A stretch of 64,000 nucleotides of DNA from Bryobacteraceae bacterium (GTDB taxonomy: Bacteria; Acidobacteriota; Terriglobia; Bryobacterales; Bryobacteraceae): the NCBI GenBank assembly GCA_041394945.1, contig JAWKHH010000003.1:620001-684000 (forward strand). Reading direction: 5' to 3'. A program made the translations under genes and the position numbers. The number at the start of each line of letters is the position of its first letter. Position 1 is the stretch's first letter. The notes below the pieces were generated by a model. The model did no database searches. It saw nothing but the letters and a program-made list of their open reading frames with translations, and had not been told where the DNA came from. Positions 17,264 to 24,600 of the stretch are shown here, in pieces.

Positions 17264-18268
17264 ATGGACCGCGTCCGCATCGGTGTCATCGGACTCGGGC
17301 GCTTCGGCGAGATGCATTGCCAGGCGCTGGCCGGGATCCCGGAAGTGGAGATCGCCGGGCTTTGCACGCGCGACCCGGATCGGCTTGCCGCGTTCTCAGC
17401 GCGCTACCCGGCGGCGCGCGCGTTCCACAACTATCGCGATCTTCTCGCCTCCGGCGCTTGCGACGCGGTGTCCATCGTCACGATGTGGCGCCAGCACGCG
17501 GAAGTCGCCATCGCCGCACTCGACGCCGGCCTGCACGTGTTCGTCGAGAAGCCAATGGCGTCCACCAACGAAGGCTGCGCAGCGATGATCGCCGCGCGGA
17601 ACCGCTCGGGGAAGTTTGGGATGGTGGGGCAGATCTGCCGGTTCAATCCGCGCTATGCGGCGGCCCGGCGCGAGATCGCGGCAGTGGGACGGATCGTCTC
17701 GCTCTACGCGCGGCGCAACATTCCGGCGGCCGTGAGCGCACAGGTGCTCCCGAAAATCGGGCCTATCGCCGGCGACGCCGTGCATGATACGGACCTGATG
17801 CTGTGGTTCACCGGGAAGCGGATCGTGTCGGCTTTCGCTCAGACGCACTCGGTTCGCGGACTCGCGAACCCGGATCTCGCCTGGACGTTGTATCGCTTTG
17901 AAGATGGCGCCATCGGCGTCATTGAGAACATCTGGTTCCTGCCTGAAGGAACGCCCTATCGCATCGACGAGCGAATGGAGATCGTGGGAACCGAAGGAGT
18001 GATCACGATCCAGGAATCCGGTCCGGGGATTTCGGTGAGCGGCAAGGATGGGTGGCGCGCTCCGGACACCACCTACTGGCCGTTGGTTGGCGGCGGGCTT
18101 CGCGGCGGCGCGCTGCGCGATGAGCTGGCCTACTTCGCGCGCTGCGTTCTGGATGGCCGCGCGCCGGCGGTCACCACGTTCGAGGAGTCGGCCGGGGCCG
18201 TGCGAGCCTGCCTGGCGGCGGAGGAGTCCGCGCGCGAAAACCGTCCGATTGAAATCCGGCCGCATTAA
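17264..18268 (+). CDS. Gfo/Idh/MocA-family oxidoreductase, cytosolic type
   Basis: 334 residues with no leader; the Rossmann motif is at the N-terminus (IGVIGLGRFGEMH). The catalytic lysine motif is EKPMAS, and the substrate-domain histidine region is HDTDLMLWFTG. It is probably an NAD-dependent sugar or inositol dehydrogenase. It is the last gene of the purM-purN run. Its stop codon lies inside a perfect 10-base-pair inverted repeat, which probably ends the transcript. Confidence 0.88.
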   Translation: MDRVRIGVIGLGRFGEMHCQALAGIPEVEIAGLCTRDPDRLAAFSARYPAARAFHNYRDLLASGACDAVSIVTMWRQHAEVAIAALDAGLHVFVEKPMASTNEGCAAMIAARNRSGKFGMVGQICRFNPRYAAARREIAAVGRIVSLYARRNIPAAVSAQVLPKIGPIAGDAVHDTDLMLWFTGKRIVSAFAQTHSVRGLANPDLAWTLYRFEDGAIGVIENIWFLPEGTPYRIDERMEIVGTEGVITIQESGPGISVSGKDGWRAPDTTYWPLVGGGLRGGALRDELAYFARCVLDGRAPAVTTFEESAGAVRACLAAEESARENRPIEIRPH

Positions 18269-18280
18269 ATCGGCCGGATT
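18253..18280 (+). terminator. Perfect inverted repeat across a stop codon, likely terminator
   Basis: AATCCGGCCG at 18253-18262 pairs perfectly with CGGCCGGATT at 18271-18280, with an 8-base loop (CATTAAAT) that carries the TAA stop of the preceding gene. The 10-bp GC-rich stem separates the purine/oxidoreductase run from the TonB receptor gene. There is no clear T-tract after it, so an intrinsic terminator, an mRNA-end stabiliser or a DNA-binding palindrome are all possible. Confidence 0.55.
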
Positions 18281-18307
18281 AAGCTGGCGCAGTTCAAAGA
18301 ACTACGA

Positions 18308-18313
18308 TATACT
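18308..18313 (+). promoter_or_regulatory. Candidate -10 element for the TonB receptor gene
   Basis: TATACT sits about 54 bases upstream of the receptor ATG in a locally AT-richer stretch, after the inverted repeat. No convincing -35 is seen at 17 bases. A ribosome site GGGAG at 18355-18359, seven bases before ATG 18367, supports the start. Confidence 0.3.
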
Positions 18314-18366
18314 TCCGAGCGATCGTACGCCGCATTCGCGGCGAGTTCGCTTACTGGGAGTCGACC

Positions 18367-21300
18367 ATGAAGTTTCGCACCACGGCAGCCCTGTTCGGCT
18401 GCTTTCTCCTCTCCGTCCCACTGTTCGGACAAGGCAACACCGGCAGCATCCTCGGGACCATTACCGACACATCGGGAGCGGTGATCCCCACGGCCAAGGT
18501 GGTCGTCACCAACACTCGGACGGGCGTGAGCCTGGATGGAGTCTCGGACGCCGTCGGAAACTACATTTTCAACTTTCTCGGACCGGGATCGTACAAGGTG
18601 GAAGCCGAGGTCACCGGTTTCAAACGGCTCGCGCGCGAGGTGAATCTCGAGACCGGCCGCCAGCTCCGCGTCGACATGACGCTCGAAACCGGCGCGGTGA
18701 CGGAGACGATCAACGTCGCGGCGGCGACGCCGCTGCTCGAGACCGAAACCGGCACGCTGGCCGCCACCATCGAGAACCGGCAGGTCATCAGCCTGCCCAC
18801 TCTCGGCCGCAATCCCCAGGACTTCCGGCTGCTGGTTCCCGGCGTTGTCATCCGCGGCGGCAATGCCGTGACGCAGGGCGGCCTGGTCCGCAAGGATCCC
18901 TACTACATTGATGGCGCCCACTCCTCCAACCACGTCTGGTCCGGGAATCCGGTGAATCCGAATCCGGACGTGATCCAGGAGTTCAAGGTGCTTACCAATT
19001 CGTTCTCGGCCGAGTTCGGCGAAACCTCGGGCGCGGTGATGCAGTCCACCACGAAGAGCGGCACCAATGAGATTCACGGCACGCTGTTCGAATTCCTGCA
19101 GAACGACAAACTGAACGCCGGCAACTTCTACACCCACGGACGCCCGATCGTCCGCCGCAATCAGTATGGCGGCACGATCGGCGGGCCGATCGTCAAGAAC
19201 CGCACGTTCTTTTTCGGCGATCTGCAAATGACCACCCAGCGCGGCACGTCCGCCTTCAACAACCTCACCGTACCAACAGCGGCCGCACGCGCCGGAGACT
19301 TCTCCGGCCTGGCGAACAGCCGCGGCCCGATCACGATCTTCGACCCCGCCACCACGGCCGGCGCCAACAATCTACGGACCGCCTTCCCCGGCAACCGCAT
19401 TCCGGCATCGCGCATCAGCCCGGCGGCGAAGAACGTCCAGGAGTTGTATCCGCTGCCCCAGGTCGCGGCCGATTTCGCCAACTACACCAACTTCGGATCC
19501 GTGAAGAACGACGCCGCCGAGTACGACGTGAAGGTCGATCACAACTTCACCGACTATGACAAGTTCTTTGCCCGCTACTCGGGCCGGTGGTCCGATTCCA
19601 CGCCCGCCACCGCGTTCCCCGGAACCAAGGCCGGCGGGCGCAACCCCGGCCAGTTGGGCTTCGGCGCCACGAAGAACCACAGCCGCCAGGTGGTGACCAA
19701 CTACGTGAAAGTTTTCAGCCCGCGGATCACCAACGACCTTCACGTCGCCTGGTTCCAGACCTACCCGAAGCGCACCGTCGCCGGCTACGGCGAGGTCTCC
19801 ACGAACTCACTCGGCATCCTTGGTTTGCCGAATGGCGACGACAAGCTCGGCACGCCGGACTTCCAGTTCACCAACTACGCGCCGCTCGGGTCTTCGGGCG
19901 ATACGCTGTTCTTCGAGCTGCAGGATAGCAAGTCGCTGGTGAACGTTACCTCCTGGGTGAAGGATCGCCACACGATCAAGTTCGGCGGCGAGGCGCGGCT
20001 CATCCGCACCGACAACTTGCAGCCGAACCCGGGCACCACGCGCTGGGACTTTCAGCCGATCTACACCAACCAGACAGGCGTCGCCAACACCGGATGGGAC
20101 TACGCCAGCTTCCTGCTCGGCATGCCGCGCAACTTCACCTACCGGATCTTCCCGGGATTCTTCAAGTCGCGCTCATCGGTCTTTGCCCTGTTCGTGCAGG
20201 ACGACATCCGCGTGAATCGCAAGCTCACGCTGAATCTCGGCCTGCGTTGGGACGCGCCGCTCTGGTATCACGAAGCGCAGGACCGCTCCGGCGTTTTCGA
20301 CCTTGACAAGGGTCAATACCAGCAGTTCGGGCAGAACGGCTTCCGGCGGACGCCATGGAAGAACGACATCAACAACCTCGGTCCGCGATTCGGCTTCGCG
20401 TACAATCTACGCGAGAAGACCGTGGTGCGGGGCGGCTATGGCTGGTTCTCCGTGGGAACGATGTCGAGCGGCGCCTTCGGCTTCCTCGCCTCAGACCCGA
20501 TCTTCGCCGACGCCGACGCCGGCCGCTACAACACGATCGACCAGATCAATCCGCGAACCTCGCTGGACCGCATTCCTTACGAGCCCGTCGACAAGCTGGG
20601 CCGCAACGCGCTCTCCGTGAGCATCTACCCGGAAAACAATCCGATGTCGTACTTCAGCCAGTGGAATATGAACGTCGAACAGCAGGTGGGCGGATTCATG
20701 TTCGAAGTCGGCTACGCCGGAAGCAAGGGGTCTCACCTTCACTACGGCGCGTATAACCTGAACGCGATTCCGGTGGACCTGGCGCCGGAGGCGCGCGGCC
20801 GGCGAATCGCACCTTACGTCCGCTATCCACAATACCCCAACGGCGTCACCGTGCAAACCTGGATCGGCTCGTCGAGCTACCACTCGCTGCAGATCAAGTC
20901 AGAACGGCGCATGTCGAACGGCCTCAGCTACCTCGGCGCGTTTACGTTCTCCAAGCTGATCAACACGGGGGAGAACGGCTACCGCGACCCGCTGAACAAC
21001 CGCGATCTCGATCGCGGCATCGCTCCGGATAGCGCGCCATACCGTTTCACCTTCGCGCCGGTTTACGAACTGCCGTTCGGCCGAGGCCGCCGGTTCAACA
21101 TCCAAAGCGGCGCGCTGGACGCCGTGGCCGGCGGATGGGAGATTTCCGCCATCGCCACCGTCCAGGCCGGCTTCCCGCTGAACCCCGGAAACAGCGTCGA
21201 CACCTGCGTGTGCGGCTCCGCTGTCTACCCGAACGTGAGCGGCAACCCGAACCTGGCCAAGGGCCAGCGCACCGAAGGGCGGTGGTTCGACACGAGCGTG

Positions 21301-21570
21301 TTCTCGCAACCGGCGCAGTGGACCATCGGCAACGCCGGGCGCGGCCTCATCTGGGGTCCGGGCCAACGGAACCTGGACTTCACGCTCAGCAAGTACTTCC
21401 AGGTCACCGAACGCCTACGCTTCCAGTTCCGCGCGGAGGCCTACAGCCTCACCAATACGAAGTACTTCTCGAATCCGAACACGCAGAACGGAGCCGGGAC
21501 ATTCGGGCGCGTCACGGGCGTGCAGGGCGGCGCCCGCGTGATGCAGATGTCGCTGAAACTCTACTACTGA
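18367..21570 (+). CDS. TonB-dependent receptor, Oar-like, with carboxypeptidase-regulatory-like domain
   Basis: 1067 residues. A signal peptide (residues 1-21, ending LFGQ) is followed by a CarboxypepD_reg-like domain at about 23-110 (GSILGTITDTSGAVIPTAKV...). The plug domain is at about 120-260 (LPTLGRNPQDFRLL, YYIDGAHSSNHVW, EFGETSGAVMQSTTKSG). The outer-membrane barrel runs to the C-terminal aromatic end MSLKLYY. Such receptors import large substrates through the outer membrane using TonB; the Oar-like subgroup is abundant in Solibacter relatives. It is a single-gene unit. A second one lies at 28644-31700. Confidence 0.93.
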   Translation: MKFRTTAALFGCFLLSVPLFGQGNTGSILGTITDTSGAVIPTAKVVVTNTRTGVSLDGVSDAVGNYIFNFLGPGSYKVEAEVTGFKRLAREVNLETGRQLRVDMTLETGAVTETINVAAATPLLETETGTLAATIENRQVISLPTLGRNPQDFRLLVPGVVIRGGNAVTQGGLVRKDPYYIDGAHSSNHVWSGNPVNPNPDVIQEFKVLTNSFSAEFGETSGAVMQSTTKSGTNEIHGTLFEFLQNDKLNAGNFYTHGRPIVRRNQYGGTIGGPIVKNRTFFFGDLQMTTQRGTSAFNNLTVPTAAARAGDFSGLANSRGPITIFDPATTAGANNLRTAFPGNRIPASRISPAAKNVQELYPLPQVAADFANYTNFGSVKNDAAEYDVKVDHNFTDYDKFFARYSGRWSDSTPATAFPGTKAGGRNPGQLGFGATKNHSRQVVTNYVKVFSPRITNDLHVAWFQTYPKRTVAGYGEVSTNSLGILGLPNGDDKLGTPDFQFTNYAPLGSSGDTLFFELQDSKSLVNVTSWVKDRHTIKFGGEARLIRTDNLQPNPGTTRWDFQPIYTNQTGVANTGWDYASFLLGMPRNFTYRIFPGFFKSRSSVFALFVQDDIRVNRKLTLNLGLRWDAPLWYHEAQDRSGVFDLDKGQYQQFGQNGFRRTPWKNDINNLGPRFGFAYNLREKTVVRGGYGWFSVGTMSSGAFGFLASDPIFADADAGRYNTIDQINPRTSLDRIPYEPVDKLGRNALSVSIYPENNPMSYFSQWNMNVEQQVGGFMFEVGYAGSKGSHLHYGAYNLNAIPVDLAPEARGRRIAPYVRYPQYPNGVTVQTWIGSSSYHSLQIKSERRMSNGLSYLGAFTFSKLINTGENGYRDPLNNRDLDRGIAPDSAPYRFTFAPVYELPFGRGRRFNIQSGALDAVAGGWEISAIATVQAGFPLNPGNSVDTCVCGSAVYPNVSGNPNLAKGQRTEGRWFDTSVFSQPAQWTIGNAGRGLIWGPGQRNLDFTLSKYFQVTERLRFQFRAEAYSLTNTKYFSNPNTQNGAGTFGRVTGVQGGARVMQMSLKLYY

Positions 21571-21629
21571 GGTCCACGCGCAAAACGGATTCGCTCCGGC
21601 TTTAGATGCACGGCGGAGCAGTCATTGCG

Positions 21630-22493
21630 CTACTGAGTCTTCCCGCCGCGGTGGTACAAGAGGCTCGGCTTCGGCCGGGCCTCTTTCTCTTTGAGGTCAC
21701 GGACGATCGCGAATTCGCGCGCCGCGTCGCCCTCCCGGCCGAGCTTGCGGTAAGCCTGCGCTAGCTGGAGATGTGCCTGCGTGAGGTCCGGCCGGTAGCG
21801 GATCGCCCGTTCGAACGCCGCAGCCGCAGCCGCGGCGTTTCCGGTCCGAAGGTGAATCTTGCCGGCCAGCGCGTGGGCCGCGGCGAAGTCGTCCTTACGT
21901 TCCAGGCTTCGTTGCGCCCATTGCAGCGCGTCGGCCTCCTGGAGTCCGTCTTTCGCCGCGGCGAGGAAGTAGTAGCCGCGATAGTCGCTCGGGTTCGCTT
22001 CCACGAATCTCGCCGCCAGCGCCTTCGCCTCGGGGAACTTCGAGCGGATGAGGTACACCGTCGCGAGCGCGTCCACCGCGAGCGGATGCGGCCAGCACGC
22101 GGCGAGCGCCCGTTCCGCTTCGTCGTATCGCTGCAGTTCCTTCAACGCCAATCCATGCCCGAGACGCACCGGCAGCGATTCGGGAAACATGCGCGCGGCG
22201 TCGGTAAATACGTCCACCGCGGCGGCGGGCGTGTTGCGGCTGAGGAAAACGAACCCGAGTTGCACGTGGGCCGGTTCATAGCGCGGATCCACCTCGAGCG
22301 CCGCTTCAGCCTCCGCCACGGCCTTGGCCGGGTCGTTCAGCCCGTCCCACGCCTTCGAAGCCAACACGTGCCAGGCCGGGGAGCGCGAAGGCTCAGCATC
22401 GAGCCGCTCAACGGCCTCGCGATACCGGCCCGCATTGACGAGGCTCTGCACGGAGCCGAGGTCGGCGAAGGCAATCAGCACCAGCCACCACAC
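21630..22493 (-). CDS. Exported TPR-repeat protein
   Basis: 287 residues. The short hydrophobic start MWWLVLIAFADLGS looks like a weak signal or anchor. TPR-like pairs fill residues 14-270 (for example AVAEAEAALEVDPRYEPAHVQLGFVFL, QWAQRSLERKDDFAAAHALAGKIHLR, FERAIRYRPDLTQAHLQLAQAYRKLGR). It is divergent from the heptaheme cytochrome gene with only 26 bases between starts. That gap, with TTTATACTT, may serve both directions. TPR proteins near multiheme cytochromes often act in assembly, but that is inference. Confidence 0.8.
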   Translation of the reverse strand: MWWLVLIAFADLGSVQSLVNAGRYREAVERLDAEPSRSPAWHVLASKAWDGLNDPAKAVAEAEAALEVDPRYEPAHVQLGFVFLSRNTPAAAVDVFTDAARMFPESLPVRLGHGLALKELQRYDEAERALAACWPHPLAVDALATVYLIRSKFPEAKALAARFVEANPSDYRGYYFLAAAKDGLQEADALQWAQRSLERKDDFAAAHALAGKIHLRTGNAAAAAAAFERAIRYRPDLTQAHLQLAQAYRKLGREGDAAREFAIVRDLKEKEARPKPSLLYHRGGKTQ

Positions 22494-22519
22494 GGTTACA
22501 GTTTATACTTGGGTTCGCG

Positions 22520-23467
22520 TTGCTGCCTCTGCTCCTAGCGATAGTGCCGCCCTACATCGGCGCCGAAGCCTGCGCGCAGTGTCACCCGGCGCAATCCCGC
22601 GCCCACTCGGCGTCGCGCCACGCGGTCGCGCTGCGACCGGCCAATGCCACGCTGGCGGCGCTCTTTGGCGATCGGCCCTTGCGGGAGCGGTCCGGGGTGG
22701 AGTTCACTTATGAAGGCGATCCGCGGGGCATGCGGGTGGTCGTGAGCCGCGGCGGGGCCAGCGCCACCGCGCTCATCGAATGGGCGTTTGGGGCAGGGGC
22801 GCAGGCGATCACGCCGGTGGGACGCGCGGGCAGCCGCTATTTCGAACACCGCATCTCCTGGTATCGCGAACCGGGGCATCCGGCGCGCACGCTCGGCCAT
22901 CCGGGCGAAGCCTCGGGGTCGCCGGACCAGGCGCTCGGCATTCCGCAGGACGCAGCCACGATCACGCGCTGCTTCGGGTGTCATGCAACGGGTGTGGAAC
23001 CGGGTCCGCGCCTTGGCAACATGCAGCCGGGCGTTTCCTGCGAGCGCTGTCACGGCCCGGGCGCCGCGCATGCCGCAAAGCCTGGCCACGCCAATATTCG
23101 GATTCTCTCGGGTCTTTCAGCGAACGGACTTGTCGAGGTTTGCGCGGAATGCCACCGCGGCCCCGCCGACAAGCCAACGCCGGGCGATCCGGCGAACATC
23201 CGCTTCCAGCCCATCGGGCTTATGGAGAGCCAGTGCTATCAGAGGAGCGGTACGCTCTCCTGCCTGACGTGCCACGATCCGCACGCCGACGCCGCCACCG
23301 ATGCTGCGTTCTATGCGCCGAAGTGTCTCGGATGCCATGCCGCGCCCTCCGCCACGGACTGTCCCCGGGCCTCGCGGCGCGATTGCGTCCGTTGCCACAT
23401 GCCGCGGGGAACACCGTTCCCGTTCCTGAAGTTCACGGACCATCGCATCGCGCGGCCGGGGAAATAG
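22520..23467 (+). CDS. Heptaheme c-type cytochrome (cytochrome c554-like)
   Basis: 315 residues from a TTG start; no ATG or GTG is in frame before the first heme site. Seven CxxCH motifs are present: CAQCH (18-22), CFGCH (151-155), CERCH, CAECH, CLTCH, CLGCH and CVRCH. The first heme is separated from the others by about 125 residues without cysteine, so a non-heme domain seems inserted there. It is likely a periplasmic multiheme electron-transfer protein of the cytochrome c554/NrfA-related superfamily. It shares a TAGCTA stop junction with the convergent dehydratase-like gene. Confidence 0.85.
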   Translation: MLPLLLAIVPPYIGAEACAQCHPAQSRAHSASRHAVALRPANATLAALFGDRPLRERSGVEFTYEGDPRGMRVVVSRGGASATALIEWAFGAGAQAITPVGRAGSRYFEHRISWYREPGHPARTLGHPGEASGSPDQALGIPQDAATITRCFGCHATGVEPGPRLGNMQPGVSCERCHGPGAAHAAKPGHANIRILSGLSANGLVEVCAECHRGPADKPTPGDPANIRFQPIGLMESQCYQRSGTLSCLTCHDPHADAATDAAFYAPKCLGCHAAPSATDCPRASRRDCVRCHMPRGTPFPFLKFTDHRIARPGK

Positions 23468-24574
23468 CTACCGGTCGACGACGGAGCCATCGTCGGGATC
23501 GTAGGTTTCCTCGGGCCGGTAGTCATGCCCTATCCTGCCTTCGACGGCCGCGTCGTCAAGTTCGATGCCGAGGCCTGGCGCCGCCGGGACGTCCACGTAG
23601 CCCTGGGTGACGCGAAACGGCGTCTTCAAGTAGCCCTCGCCAAGCGAAACCTGTTCTTGAATCAGGAAATTCGGAATCGAGGCCGCAAGCTGGATTCCCG
23701 CCGCGAGCGAAATCGGACCCAGCGGGTTGTGCGGCGCGATGGTCGCGTAGTATGCCTCGGCCATGCCCGCGATCAGGCGCACTTCCGTGATGCCTCCGGC
23801 GTGGCACATGTCCGGCTGGAGGATCGTCGCCGCGCCGGTCTCCAGCACTTCGCGGAATCCCCATTTCGTGAAAACGCGCTCGCCCGTGGCGATCGGCAGA
23901 TACGTTCCCCTGGCGATCTCCGCCATGAGGCTGTGGTCCTGGCAGTTGATCGGCTCTTCGACGAACATGGGGCTGTAGGGTTCGAGTCCCTTGATGAGCA
24001 GCTTTGCGGTGGCGGGTGGAACCGCGCCGTGGAAGTCGATCGCGATGTCGACGTCGTCGCCCACGGTTTTGCGGAGTTCGGCGAATCGCTCCACGGCGTA
24101 GGCCACGTCCCGGGGCGTATCGACCATCCGTGTGACGCCGCGCCGCTTCGCCGGGCCCGTCTTGAACGCGGTGAACCCCTTGGCCATATCCGCGCGCATG
24201 GCGGCCGGCGTGCGGGCGTGCGAATAGACGCGGACCTTGCGGCGGGTGGGCCCGCCCAGCAGTTCGTACACCGGAACGCCGAGCGCCTTGCCTTTGATGT
24301 CCCACAGCGCCATGTCGATGCCGGAAAGCGCCGACGTGAGGACGGGCCCGCCGCGATAGAAGGCGTGCCGATAGATCGCCTGCCAGTGATGGACCACGGC
24401 CCGCGGATCTTTGCCGACGAGATACGGCGCGATCTCTTCAACGGCCTCGGACGTGGTGCGAGACCGGCTTTCTGTGATCGGCTCGCCAAGGCCGACGAGG
24501 CCCGCGTCCGTATGCACTTTGAGGAACGTCCAACGGGGCTTTACGCGAATCGTCTCCAGGCGCGTGATTTTCAT
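23468..24574 (-). CDS. Enolase-superfamily sugar-acid dehydratase, galactonate dehydratase-like
   Basis: 368 residues from ATG 24574 (MKITRLETIRVKPRW), which aligns with the start of DgoD. Mandelate racemase/muconate-lactonizing layout: metal ligands Asp180 (AIDFHG), Glu206 (FVEEP) and Glu232 (ATGERVF); general acid/base candidates His182 and His282 (APHNPLGP). The same residues and spacing occur in D-galactonate dehydratase. That enzyme dehydrates D-galactonate to 2-keto-3-deoxygalactonate; another aldonate is possible. It is divergent from the DUF3604 gene, 26 bases apart. Confidence 0.85.
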   Translation of the reverse strand: MKITRLETIRVKPRWTFLKVHTDAGLVGLGEPITESRSRTTSEAVEEIAPYLVGKDPRAVVHHWQAIYRHAFYRGGPVLTSALSGIDMALWDIKGKALGVPVYELLGGPTRRKVRVYSHARTPAAMRADMAKGFTAFKTGPAKRRGVTRMVDTPRDVAYAVERFAELRKTVGDDVDIAIDFHGAVPPATAKLLIKGLEPYSPMFVEEPINCQDHSLMAEIARGTYLPIATGERVFTKWGFREVLETGAATILQPDMCHAGGITEVRLIAGMAEAYYATIAPHNPLGPISLAAGIQLAASIPNFLIQEQVSLGEGYLKTPFRVTQGYVDVPAAPGLGIELDDAAVEGRIGHDYRPEETYDPDDGSVVDR

Positions 24575-24600
24575 CAACACCGTGATACCATGACCACGCG

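Noticed and set aside
21590..21622. Possible GCTCCG...CGGAGC terminator after the first TonB receptor
   Set aside because: Stem of about six base pairs with a 14-base loop and no T-tract; no better than chance in this composition.
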